Below are positions 1 through 8,131 of a stretch of 64,000 nt of DNA, piece after piece; positions within the stretch are counted from its first letter, which is position 1; every line of letters starts with the position of its first letter. A program made the position numbers and the translations under genes. This DNA comes from UBA1672 sp033851915. GTDB taxonomy: Bacteria > Pseudomonadota > Alphaproteobacteria > Micavibrionales > Micavibrionaceae. A model generated the notes under the pieces. It saw only the letters and a list, made by a program, of their open reading frames with translations. It was not told the origin of the DNA and searched no databases. Location of the stretch: assembly GCA_033851915.1 (NCBI GenBank), contig JAWSVM010000007.1:1-64000 (forward strand). The letters run 5' to 3'.

Positions 1-125
1 AATTCTCCCCAGCAGCACCATTTTATACTCACCACCCTGAATTCTTTCTGTCCATACGCGCGCGCGTTATAATTTAGAGTAGAATAATTTCCTTCTGCCC
101 AGAGAAGCGGTTTTCTTGTGCATAA

Positions 126-719
126 TTAAGTTAGATCAATAACTGCATTTTCGTGTTTATCTACTGTATCAATAATTTCTGAGCCATTCACTTTAATAAA
201 ATCAAGTCCTTTGTGAACTCCTACCGGAATAATAACAATGGCTGGTTGCTCCGCTTTATTAGAGAAGTGATGGTTTGCTATGTAGCACAAATCATTAGAG
301 CCAGATAAATTTTTGTCACAACTGAGTATTACGTCATAATCATTAGATTGCGCATATTCGTATAAAGCTTTGTCTGAGCTATTTTGTTTAATGCTACCTT
401 TGCAAGTCGTGACTAGAGAAAATTCATCTTTTGTACGCTTGGAAAATGTAAAGTGGGGAATACCAATATTTTCATATATCATATGAGTAAGGGCATAGCC
501 GAAATTAACATCACATAGAATTCTTAGATCACTGGCAGGCTTTCCCAGTATCTTTTGTATGGCAGATGTAGATTCAAATGTTGTTAAAAAGGCAAGGCTA
601 CGGCCTAAGTCTTTTTTATCAAACTGTTCAATTAAAGACGACATTCCCTCATCATTTAAAAGAGATGCTCTAATTCTGTTTATTTGTGGGCTATATATAT
701 TACCGCTTTTATCAGACAT
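126..719 (-). CDS. PIN-like (DUF5615-type) protein, possible toxin nuclease
   Basis: A 197-residue soluble protein without signal peptide. The middle resembles the Mut7-C/DUF5615 branch of PIN-like domains: a strand ending in an acidic residue and Asn (LCDVN, D70 and N72), a Ser-Asp pair before a helix ending in YA (SSDKALYEYA, D117), then a strand with Asp (YDVILSCDKNL, D135) and a last hydrophobic strand (IVIIPVG, about 161-167). In that family these acidic residues bind a metal and may cleave RNA. The N-terminal 60 residues are unmatched. No antitoxin-like neighbour is obvious; the next genes on this strand are tiny membrane ORFs. The fold call is inference from motif spacing. Confidence 0.6.
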   Translation of the reverse strand: MSDKSGNIYSPQINRIRASLLNDEGMSSLIEQFDKKDLGRSLAFLTTFESTSAIQKILGKPASDLRILCDVNFGYALTHMIYENIGIPHFTFSKRTKDEFSLVTTCKGSIKQNSSDKALYEYAQSNDYDVILSCDKNLSGSNDLCYIANHHFSNKAEQPAIVIIPVGVHKGLDFIKVNGSEIIDTVDKHENAVIDLT

Positions 720-809
720 TTTTACTCTTATTATTATATTTATTATCTAGTCTAATTAGCATTTTGTGTATTTAAAGTCAAAAAGTAGGGATACGCAAAA
801 CAAGTGTGG

Positions 810-929
810 CTAGGGCAAACCCGCACCGGACATATACAAAACAACGATAATTAACAATATCTCGCCACCAATTATTAGAAGCCACTTTAATGGCTTAGAG
901 GGAGCCTTCTTTTTTCTGTTCTGTTCCAT
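810..929 (-). CDS. Putative 39-residue single-span membrane protein
   Basis: Short ATG-started frame reading MEQNRKKKAPSKPLKW and then about 18 hydrophobic residues, ending TAG. The basic N-terminus followed by one hydrophobic helix fits an inner-membrane miniprotein with its N-terminus in the cytoplasm. It starts 11 bases after the stop of another small membrane ORF on the same strand, so the two could be co-transcribed. No strong ribosome binding site is seen, so it may be a chance frame. Confidence 0.35.
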   Translation of the reverse strand: MEQNRKKKAPSKPLKWLLIIGGEILLIIVVLYMSGAGLP

Positions 930-940
930 ATTTAATTTTC

Positions 941-1123
941 TTATATTAGGTAAGCTGATAGTACTGAAAAAAATGTTTGGCATGCCAACGGGATTACAGC
1001 GCTTATTATACCAATAGTAAAAATAGTAGGTATGCTCATTAAATTAAACTGTAGTACATATGCAAAACTTAAACTAGTGACCGCAAATGCTGCTAAGCTT
1101 AGGGATGCGCCTGCTTTTGTCAC
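941..1123 (-). CDS. Putative small membrane protein, 60 residues
   Basis: The frame starts at a GTG; no in-frame ATG exists before the upstream stop. It encodes two hydrophobic segments (about residues 6-26 and 30-58) with almost no charged residues. No good Shine-Dalgarno sequence precedes it. Function unknown. The composition and the adjacent 39-residue membrane ORF argue weakly for a real gene pair. Confidence 0.35.
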   Translation of the reverse strand: MTKAGASLSLAAFAVTSLSFAYVLQFNLMSIPTIFTIGIISAVIPLACQTFFSVLSAYLI

Positions 1124-1271
1124 AGTACTGATTTTTTTTGATAATTGTCAGGCGTCCATAATTCTGACGGTATGATAATTGAAAAGTAATACGTGAAAAA
1201 ACAACCATAAAGTTTGCATAGAAAGTATAGAAAATGTTAATCTATATAGATAAAAAATATGGGTTGTAATA

Positions 1272-1709
1272 ATGGTGAATCTCAAAGAAAAGCTAATGTC
1301 TGGAACGGCTGTTGCACTGGTTGCAACGTTTCTGACTGCGTGTGCAAGTGTTAATGATAATAAGAGGGCACATGAGGGTGGGATTTCTGTAGATTCTGTT
1401 GAGACCGTTATTGTGGAAGAGCAACACCAGAGTCGGTACTTGAAAGCTGTAGAAGAATCATTAGATGCCGCTAATAAAATGGCTATACCAATGTGTGATG
1501 AGACAATGTCCATTACGCCCCCATTTCTTCCTGAAAGGCATGCTGAAGATACGACGTCTATAGATATACCGGACGGCGAAGATGTTAAGTCTCCATTTTC
1601 CGGTGTTATAAAAAAAGCTCTAGAAGATGCAGAAAGAGCCCCGGAAGAAACAGAGGGTAACGTTACGCCACCCTTTATTCCTGCACATGACGAGCCGGAG
1701 GTTATGTAA
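1272..1709 (+). CDS. Predicted lipoprotein, 145 residues
   Basis: The N-terminus has a basic start, a hydrophobic segment and a lipobox (LTAC, Cys about 24), predicting a lipid-anchored envelope protein. The mature part is acidic and low in structure. It carries two similar short segments, TPPFLPERH and TPPFIPAHD, about 60 residues apart, the second near the C-terminus. The stop codon overlaps the ATG of the next gene (TAATG), so the two are probably translationally coupled. Family not recognised. Confidence 0.7.
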   Translation: MVNLKEKLMSGTAVALVATFLTACASVNDNKRAHEGGISVDSVETVIVEEQHQSRYLKAVEESLDAANKMAIPMCDETMSITPPFLPERHAEDTTSIDIPDGEDVKSPFSGVIKKALEDAERAPEETEGNVTPPFIPAHDEPEVM

Positions 1710-3670
1710 TGGATTTTTTAGGGATAGAGAGTTTATTTCGTGGTAGTAATGAAGTTGCATATGAGGATGCGGTAGAGGAAGTTTCTGAAGTTCCTGTTAT
1801 CTTTATTGACCCCGATTTATTTAAAAATGCTCTGAAGTCAGTGGGTATTGATTATAGCAGTCTCGATACCGTTGATGCGGTAAAAGAGGCTTTCGATAAC
1901 CTTTCATCTGAAGAAGAAACGCGTGTCGGTGAGGCTATGGCTAAGGCATTTGAAGAGCATTTAGAGAATGAGCTGCCCGGCTCAACAAAGGCTCTTTTAG
2001 ATAATCTGTCGAAGAAATATGGAGAAAAACTGGATGTTGAAGATCTGGCTATTCAAATATTTTCAGGTGGTCCACGTGCTTTTGATGGCGTAATGGTTGA
2101 TGGCAAGAAATACGGTTTTGCTGTTCTTCCTGCTGAATTCTTTGATACTAAAGATAAGGTTGTTGATGCTTTTCTACGTGGCAAATATGACGATGATGTT
2201 CTGGAAAGTATCAAAAAGAATATGTCTGGATCCAATGCGGAGTGGGGCAAGGTAATCGGTTACCATGAAGGTAAACATCTTGATGGGTTTGATCAGACTG
2301 CCAATAATGTTGCAATATTAGAAGGTGAAGTAAGGGCAGATCGTAGAGCTATAATAGAGATGATTGCGGATGGTGATGCAGATGTCGCGTTGGCATTTAA
2401 AGACTTACGAGCGCTTAGCGCTAATGATATTGATACTACCCATGCGACGAGTGCATTACTGAATTCAGGGGATCAGGCATCAACTCTGCATCTTGAAATT
2501 GCAGAAATGTACAAGGATGCTATGTTTTTCGAGGTTGATGAGACCTTTGACTGGGAATCGTATGAAGGTGAAGCGATTGATGCAGAAGAGCTTTTTAAGG
2601 AAAATCCTGACACATTCTTCAAAGCTGTTAATAAAGGCTTAGACGAGCTTAAAATAGAAGCCATGGCAGATTACGATAAAGATCCCACATCTTACGAAGC
2701 AATAGGTGGTGTCGTTGGTGCACAGATTTTTACGGATTATATAAAAGATTTTGAAGGTGCATACCGTCGACGCGCATTGGGGCAATCCGACTTTCCTGAT
2801 AACCAACCAACTCAGCTTATTCCTCAATCAGTGGAAGATGAGTTTTATGCGGATTTGAAGCATGAGAATGCTATACAAGCAGTAGAAGAAGAGCATAGTG
2901 ATGCAGCAAACAGTGCATACTCTGCGGATGATGCTTATAAAGATTTTGATTGGGAAGGATATGAGGGAGAAGCAAAATCCGCTGTAGATTATCTTGCTGA
3001 TACAGACCTCCGTAGAGAAAGTCCCGAGATATTCTACAACATACAAAGAGAACATCTTGTAAATCTGAAAACTGACGCACAAGCACAATATGCAGCAGAT
3101 CCTTCCCGCGAAAACCTTGGTAAAATGCTTGCAGTTGAACACGTTATAGAAAATAGAGCGCCGTTAATTAATGTTAGATTAAATGGCACGGATACTCCGG
3201 AATTACCTCTGGAACATTTTGTTCCTGAGGATTTAAGGCGTGGCTACTATGAGGAAGAGCTTGTTATAGAAGAGGCTAAGGTTGCTGCAAAAGCAACGGA
3301 GGAAGCGGAGGCTAGAGCCGCGGCTGATGCAACGGACGAAAATAAGGCACCTGAACTTGATGGTAACGAATATAACGGTGGTGAGAGACTGTTGAATGTT
3401 GAGCCGAGTAAGGGCTATGAGCAGGGTGTGGATGGAACGGCCTACACGACAAAGGTTACTATGCAAGATGCCGGGGAGCCTAAAGTTGATTTTGAAAATG
3501 GTGTGTTTGTAGGTGGTTTACCAATTACCCATTTCTTCGCTCAAAATGTTGAGCCTCCTCCTGAGGATGTCATGCTTGTAAATGCAATAGCGCCTGAAGC
3601 TGCAGATACACTGGATGCACCAATGGGCTTTCCAATTGTTGAGACCAGCCATACCGCGCAGACATTATGA
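1709..3670 (+). CDS. Large acidic protein with HExxH...ExxxD metallopeptidase-like motif and internal repeats
   Basis: 653 residues, very acidic, no signal peptide or membrane span. Residues 186-190 read HEGKH, the zinc-binding HExxH pattern of gluzincin-type peptidases, followed at E207 by EVRAD, which could give the third ligand. Downstream are two copies of a roughly 70-residue unit, about 279-350 and 413-482, each opening with FDWExYEGEA and containing a DP-S/T turn at similar distance. A charged Glu/Ala-rich segment lies near 520-550. It is coupled to the upstream lipoprotein gene. A second HExxH protein follows two genes later. Peptidase activity is inference; the family is unknown to me. 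Confidence 0.6.
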   Translation: MDFLGIESLFRGSNEVAYEDAVEEVSEVPVIFIDPDLFKNALKSVGIDYSSLDTVDAVKEAFDNLSSEEETRVGEAMAKAFEEHLENELPGSTKALLDNLSKKYGEKLDVEDLAIQIFSGGPRAFDGVMVDGKKYGFAVLPAEFFDTKDKVVDAFLRGKYDDDVLESIKKNMSGSNAEWGKVIGYHEGKHLDGFDQTANNVAILEGEVRADRRAIIEMIADGDADVALAFKDLRALSANDIDTTHATSALLNSGDQASTLHLEIAEMYKDAMFFEVDETFDWESYEGEAIDAEELFKENPDTFFKAVNKGLDELKIEAMADYDKDPTSYEAIGGVVGAQIFTDYIKDFEGAYRRRALGQSDFPDNQPTQLIPQSVEDEFYADLKHENAIQAVEEEHSDAANSAYSADDAYKDFDWEGYEGEAKSAVDYLADTDLRRESPEIFYNIQREHLVNLKTDAQAQYAADPSRENLGKMLAVEHVIENRAPLINVRLNGTDTPELPLEHFVPEDLRRGYYEEELVIEEAKVAAKATEEAEARAAADATDENKAPELDGNEYNGGERLLNVEPSKGYEQGVDGTAYTTKVTMQDAGEPKVDFENGVFVGGLPITHFFAQNVEPPPEDVMLVNAIAPEAADTLDAPMGFPIVETSHTAQTL

Positions 3671-3797
3671 TAAGTGCATCAATTCTCTATTTTAAATTTT
3701 CGACTTAGCTAAGCTAGGGCTGAATCGTCGTTCTTTGGGCGCGCGGTAGGGAATGCCAAAGTAGACGTTACATATGTGAATGAAGTAGGAGTATTTT

Positions 3798-4166
3798 ATG
3801 TCTGAAGGATCTGTTGTCGATAATATTAATTTTTCTGAAACTGTTCTGGATTTTCTGGCGGATAAGCTGAAAAAAAGCCCGACGACTAAATTTGCGAAAA
3901 ATTTGGGACGGGTTTTTGTGCTCGAGGCAACGTTTATAACGGTTGATCCCGCGGGGAATGCAATATCTGATAATGAGGCTTATTTAGAAGAAAATGTAGA
4001 GCCTATTACTGAGGCTATTGGTGGAGGAGAATTTGCTGCGGCATTTATTGAGAGCGCCGAGGAAACATATCTTATGCAGCGCACTTTTGATGGACGCATG
4101 CATGAGCAAGTGGCACGGGCGGAAAACCTTATACAGAATATAGAGCAGCAGCTTCAGAACTCTTAA
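3798..4166 (+). CDS. Hypothetical protein, 122 residues
   Basis: Preceded by a good Shine-Dalgarno (AGGAG about 8 bases before ATG). Small, soluble and mildly acidic with predicted helices; the last 35 residues look amphipathic or coiled-coil (ENLIQNIEQQL). No recognised domain. It sits between the two genes with HExxH motifs on the same strand, so it may belong to the same functional unit. Confidence 0.65.
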   Translation: MSEGSVVDNINFSETVLDFLADKLKKSPTTKFAKNLGRVFVLEATFITVDPAGNAISDNEAYLEENVEPITEAIGGGEFAAAFIESAEETYLMQRTFDGRMHEQVARAENLIQNIEQQLQNS

Positions 4167-4261
4167 AATGGAGTAAGAGCCGTTATCGGTTAAATACTTC
4201 CATTGGAGCCTGTTTTTGTGCTATTTCTGTTGTAAATTTTTTGAAGGATAAGGGTTGAGCA

Positions 4262-4945
4262 ATGAAATTATTACAGTCTAGCCATACTTTGGTTTCTCGT
4301 TTTGATGGGGAAGCACTGCAGGGTGAGGGGCATGAACAGGGCGATGGGGCAGGAGTATATAAAACTCCGGTGAAAAGGCCTGTCCTGATTTTTGATGATT
4401 CCGAGGCGTTGCTTGATTGGCTTGGTATAAAGCCTTTGATAGGAGAGATAGCGCGAAACGATTTGTTGAAAGATGAGGCGGGTGTGCAGATTGGCATATT
4501 CCCGTCTGAGAATCCTTTTGGCTCTAAGAATGAGTTTTATCAGCAGGTGGCATTTGAAGTTGATAGAAACAAAAACGTAATGACCATAGAGCATGAAAAT
4601 GGGCATTATGCAGTTGGTATGATTTGCGTTCCTCTGGTGGAGGAGGCGTCGGCAGCGACAGGAGGAAAATGGATAATCAGTGAGGCTTATATTGCAGATT
4701 CCTCTATGATTAGTTCGATTGAGCTAACGGCGGATAAGCATAGTGGTGCGCCTCTTATGAGTGATATTGTGGACCTTATTTTGCGTATGAATAAAGGTAT
4801 GGCGACCATGGCAAGCACGCGTGAGTTATCCGATAATTCTGATGCGTGGGATGATGTAAGTGCCACATTTACCGGGCAAGTGGTCGATATTGCGCAAAAA
4901 TACAATCTTCTAAAGTCCAACGGGAATGGCCATACGCCTTCGTAA
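4262..4945 (+). CDS. Putative zinc metallopeptidase-like protein (HExxH...ExxAD)
   Basis: 227 residues without signal peptide. HENGH at 111-115 follows a strand ending in Glu (MTIEHENGH), and a second element ELTADKHSG at about 154-162 supplies Glu and Asp in the spacing typical of zinc peptidases whose third ligand is Glu. The same two elements occur in the 653-residue protein upstream, where the second reads EVRADRRA. The N-terminal 100 residues are unmatched. Cytoplasmic location and peptidase activity are inference. Confidence 0.6.
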   Translation: MKLLQSSHTLVSRFDGEALQGEGHEQGDGAGVYKTPVKRPVLIFDDSEALLDWLGIKPLIGEIARNDLLKDEAGVQIGIFPSENPFGSKNEFYQQVAFEVDRNKNVMTIEHENGHYAVGMICVPLVEEASAATGGKWIISEAYIADSSMISSIELTADKHSGAPLMSDIVDLILRMNKGMATMASTRELSDNSDAWDDVSATFTGQVVDIAQKYNLLKSNGNGHTPS

Positions 4946-5056
4946 CGTACGGTAAGGCGTCGCGGCTTTATGTTGCCATCTTTTTGTCGTTTTGTATAAA
5001 AGGCTTGAGATGGTAGGGGGATAATAATTATTTATGCTTATAGAAGTACTTACTAC

Positions 5057-5085
5057 TTGACAAATAGTGCGAAAACCTCTTTTCT
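5057..5085 (+). promoter_or_regulatory. Candidate promoter for tRNA-Tyr
   Basis: CTTGACA at 5056-5062 is a strong alphaproteobacterial -35 element. A 17-base spacer leads to a weak -10 (TTTTCT). Transcription would start about 30 bases before the tRNA. Confidence 0.4.
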
Positions 5086-5121
5086 GCACCCTGCCTTAAC
5101 TGACCAGTTTCTAAATAATAT

Positions 5122-5207
5122 GGAGGGGTGGTCGAGTGGTTAAAGGCAGCGGATTGTAACTCCGCCCGCGTATGCGTACGCAGGTTCGAATCCTGCCCCC
5201 TCCACCA
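5122..5207 (+). tRNA. tRNA-Tyr (anticodon GTA)
   Basis: Full cloverleaf: acceptor GGAGGGG pairs with CCCCTCC. The anticodon stem GCGGA/TCCGC encloses loop TTGTAAC with GTA in the anticodon position. A long variable arm, as expected for bacterial tyrosine tRNA, is followed by T arm GCAGG-TTCGAAT-CCTGC and an encoded CCA end. The gene stands alone, 52 bases before the next coding start. Confidence 0.95.
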
Positions 5208-5259
5208 TTTTCCTCTTCACCGACATTTATCTGATTTTGTGTGTCCGGAGTTCTTGAAT

Positions 5260-6534
5260 ATGCGTTATGTATTTATTGTAGTGTTGATGTTGTTGGCAGG
5301 CATTATTGTTATCAATATGTTGTCTATCGATCATTTAAAGGATGAGGAATTAATGCCTGAGGCTAAGGCATTATTTGCGCCCGATCCGATTAACCTTGAA
5401 AACAACTTCCTTGTCGCGTGGAGTGGTATTTATGCCCCGTCAGAAGAAATGGATTTATACGGTTTTGGTGTGAAAGCATATCAAGGGCGGATAGATAGAA
5501 GAACATTAAAACGTGTGCGGTTTCAAAACGATATAAGGGGTGGTAAACGTCATTGTGAACGCCAGAGGGGGTACTATAAGTATGATGATTTGAATGCTTG
5601 GGATGAGGTCTGTTACAGCCCTGAAGAGCTTGGTGTGCTTTATACTCAAAATGAACAATTGGTTTTCAGATATAAAAATCTTTTGCGAGATGCTCCCTCT
5701 ATGTTGGTTTCTGCAGGTGATCGACAACATATTGGTGTTGCGTCTATGCAAGATATTATTTCAATGCAAGGTTTGTTGTTAGATCTTTGGATAAGCCAAG
5801 CCAGAGAAGGGCAAGGGGAGGCCGCATTAAAAGAGTGGATGATAAGCATGCGTGCTTTCCAGCATATTATCAGTGGTAAATTGGATGTGTTGGACCATAT
5901 GGGCTGGGGAATTGTGTATTCTATTAATCTCAATGGTCTTCCTGCTATTCTGGAGGCTGACCTGACTTTGATTTCTAAATATGGAGTTGAGCTACGTGAT
6001 ATTTTAGATTTTGATTATATGGCACATTGGAAGGTGGAAGAGATGCTACGGGTTGAGGTGATGTTTCTGATGGAGGTGGAGAAGCAGTATGGCATATTTT
6101 ATGCACCGAACATGGTGCGGAATTCAGCATATGAATTAAGCCAGCGTGTTATTGCTCTATCTGAAATGCCACCAAATGAACTTTATAATGGCAGCGAAGA
6201 TGATGCGCCGTTATCAGAATGCTCTCTTTTTAAGCTTCAGTATTGCTTGCCTCATTATTTGATTTTGAATGAGATGACGAGAGGTTTTTCTCACTATCGT
6301 AGTATGTTTACTCATGCACATGGAAGTACGGCAAGGCAAAAGGAACTTATCATTTGGATGGATGCATATATGCAAAATATACCTTCAGAAGATATGTCCG
6401 TGTTTTTAGAAAAGGCGGAGAAAGACCCAATTAATAATAAGCCATTCTTATGGGATAATGATAAGAAATGTATCTATCATCAAGTGCCGGATGAGCATGG
6501 TGTGCTGCAACAAAGAGATGCTGTTTATTATTAA
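5260..6534 (+). CDS. Hypothetical membrane-anchored protein, 424 residues
   Basis: The frame is open from inside the tRNA, but the real start is the ATG at 5260, preceded by CCGGAG, giving MRYVFIVVLMLL and a single N-terminal membrane helix (about 3-21). The rest is a soluble, probably periplasmic domain of about 400 residues with aromatic-rich helices and Cys pairs (for example CSLFKLQYC). No family recognised. Its TAA overlaps the stop codon of the convergent DUF983 gene. Confidence 0.7.
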   Translation: MRYVFIVVLMLLAGIIVINMLSIDHLKDEELMPEAKALFAPDPINLENNFLVAWSGIYAPSEEMDLYGFGVKAYQGRIDRRTLKRVRFQNDIRGGKRHCERQRGYYKYDDLNAWDEVCYSPEELGVLYTQNEQLVFRYKNLLRDAPSMLVSAGDRQHIGVASMQDIISMQGLLLDLWISQAREGQGEAALKEWMISMRAFQHIISGKLDVLDHMGWGIVYSINLNGLPAILEADLTLISKYGVELRDILDFDYMAHWKVEEMLRVEVMFLMEVEKQYGIFYAPNMVRNSAYELSQRVIALSEMPPNELYNGSEDDAPLSECSLFKLQYCLPHYLILNEMTRGFSHYRSMFTHAHGSTARQKELIIWMDAYMQNIPSEDMSVFLEKAEKDPINNKPFLWDNDKKCIYHQVPDEHGVLQQRDAVYY

Positions 6535-6902
6535 GTAGGAGGATGTTCTTTCTTAACATGCATCATCCAAATGATCGCCATGAAGATGCCCTTTGCACGG
6601 GGGAGGATGAGGGCGCTTAGTAGGAGGATAAACAAGATTGAATACAGGATTTCAAGAGTTGTATTATCGATGCCTTGTTCCAGCAGCCAGAACACAAAGG
6701 GCATGGATAAGTGTCCGGTTATCAGAACTGTGGCCCATGCAGGGCCGTCATCTGCGCGCAAGGGCTCAAAGAGTAAGCTGCAATGTGCACATTTCTCTAA
6801 GGGCGTGATATAGCGGTGGAGCATGTTTCCCTCGCCACACGCAGGGCATTTGCCATGCAGCCCGCGTTTAATGGTTTGGGATGTTGTCGATGGCAATGCC
6901 AT
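6531..6902 (-). CDS. DUF983 family zinc-ribbon membrane protein
   Basis: 123 residues from the ATG at 6902; a longer frame back to 6986 would run into the neighbouring gene and adds only low-complexity His-rich sequence. Typical DUF983 order: a short zinc ribbon with CPAC and CAHC, a conserved RADDGPAW segment, then two membrane helices. The family is widespread in Alphaproteobacteria; its function is unknown, often placed near cytochrome oxidase genes. It lies 10 bases downstream of the lipoprotein hydrolase gene, so the two are probably one transcript. Confidence 0.85.
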   Translation of the reverse strand: MALPSTTSQTIKRGLHGKCPACGEGNMLHRYITPLEKCAHCSLLFEPLRADDGPAWATVLITGHLSMPFVFWLLEQGIDNTTLEILYSILFILLLSALILPRAKGIFMAIIWMMHVKKEHPPT

Positions 6903-6912
6903 GTGCCGAACC

Positions 6913-7869
6913 TTAAGGCTTTGCGGGTTTTTCACGCACCGTGAATGCCGGTGTCTTTGGTGGTGGAGGTGATGTTGTTTCACCAAAATCAGCAGCAGGC
7001 GCGGTGTTGTAACATGTCACTGGAAGTGCCAGAAGTTCCGGCCATTTATTAACCCAACCCTCGTCATAGCTTGCCTCTTGCACCAGCATTGTTTGTACAC
7101 AATTTGTTGGTGGCATCGCCTGAAGGTAGCTGTGTAGCACTGCAGGGGGGACATAATTATCTTGTCCGCCGATAAAGTGGTATTGCGGCATTCTTGTTAG
7201 GGTGCTGGCTTCTTTAACCGGATTTAATGATCCGCTTAATATCGGCGCGCCTGAAACTGCGCTGTGAGTTTCGTGGTCAAGTATTCCCGCAACGGTACGT
7301 ATGGAAAGTATGTCTGTGCGCTTTGTGGCCAGTAATGTTGCAATGGCCGCACCGCCGGAATATCCGATAAGGTTAAAGCCGCGAATATCATAACGGGCTG
7401 CAATGTCATCAAGTGCTGTATCAAAAGAGGTTATAACTTCGGCGGAGAAGCGTTTATCTTTCCAGATGCTTTTATCGCAGACATCACCCTTGGATAGCAT
7501 CGCTGTGTATTGGCAAGGGCGCGCAATGAAGACAACATTGTCTGCGCGGTCTTTTGATGCAAGGTGTAGTGCAATCGGGTTTTTAGGGGTTGGGTTTAAT
7601 TCCCATTCTTCAACAGATGTGCTGACAGAGCCGTCTCCTGCGATGTAAAGGTTGGCAACACCGCCGCGATCATGAATGCGTTCGTAAGAGCGGAGTAAAT
7701 AAGGGGCAGCTGCGATATCACGTTTTATCATCCATGCCGGAGAGGCAATGCGTTGCGCTGTTTCTGCTCTCATGTAAGGGAGCGTTGTTGCAATACAGCC
7801 GCTTAAGGCGAGAGCTGCAAGTAAGCCTGCTTTTATGGAGAGGGAGTCAATAAATCTGTTCAGCTTCAT
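6913..7869 (-). CDS. Lipoprotein alpha/beta-hydrolase
   Basis: 318 residues from the ATG at 7869, chosen because it gives a clean signal peptide with lipobox LSGC (Cys about 25). The hydrolase signature is GYSGG, with Ser as nucleophile, and an acid-bearing HFIGGQDNYVPP segment as expected for the Asp/His part of the site. The C-terminus is Pro-rich. The substrate cannot be read from sequence; an esterase or lipase-like role at the envelope is likely. It is transcribed with DUF983. Confidence 0.7.
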   Translation of the reverse strand: MKLNRFIDSLSIKAGLLAALALSGCIATTLPYMRAETAQRIASPAWMIKRDIAAAPYLLRSYERIHDRGGVANLYIAGDGSVSTSVEEWELNPTPKNPIALHLASKDRADNVVFIARPCQYTAMLSKGDVCDKSIWKDKRFSAEVITSFDTALDDIAARYDIRGFNLIGYSGGAAIATLLATKRTDILSIRTVAGILDHETHSAVSGAPILSGSLNPVKEASTLTRMPQYHFIGGQDNYVPPAVLHSYLQAMPPTNCVQTMLVQEASYDEGWVNKWPELLALPVTCYNTAPAADFGETTSPPPPKTPAFTVREKPAKP

Positions 7870-8131
7870 ATGAATAAACCGTGTTAAGTATTGGATAAAA
7901 TTTAAGTCTTGGCAGAACGCTATCACTTATGATCGGGCGAATCACTACCTCGCAAAAAGTTTTCCTCATCTTTCCACTATTTTTTTAGAAAAAGGCATTA
8001 AGGCGTTGTATTGAAATGCCAAAAATGGTGCCATGCTTGTTATAAAAGGTGGGTTTGTGGCGTGATATATTTAGTTATATCAGTGTCTTGGTGTGTTTAT
8101 CTGCTGCGTTAGATGGGTTTTGGTCTTTTGG

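Noticed and set aside
1..125. Possible 5' end of a gene leaving the window on the minus strand
   Set aside because: A few GTG/ATG frames reach the edge, but fewer than 15 codons are visible and no ribosome site stands out.
5128..5259. Extension of the 424-residue protein back into the tRNA
   Set aside because: The first 44 residues are read from the tRNA-Tyr gene; the ATG at 5260 has a good ribosome binding site and gives a clean membrane helix.
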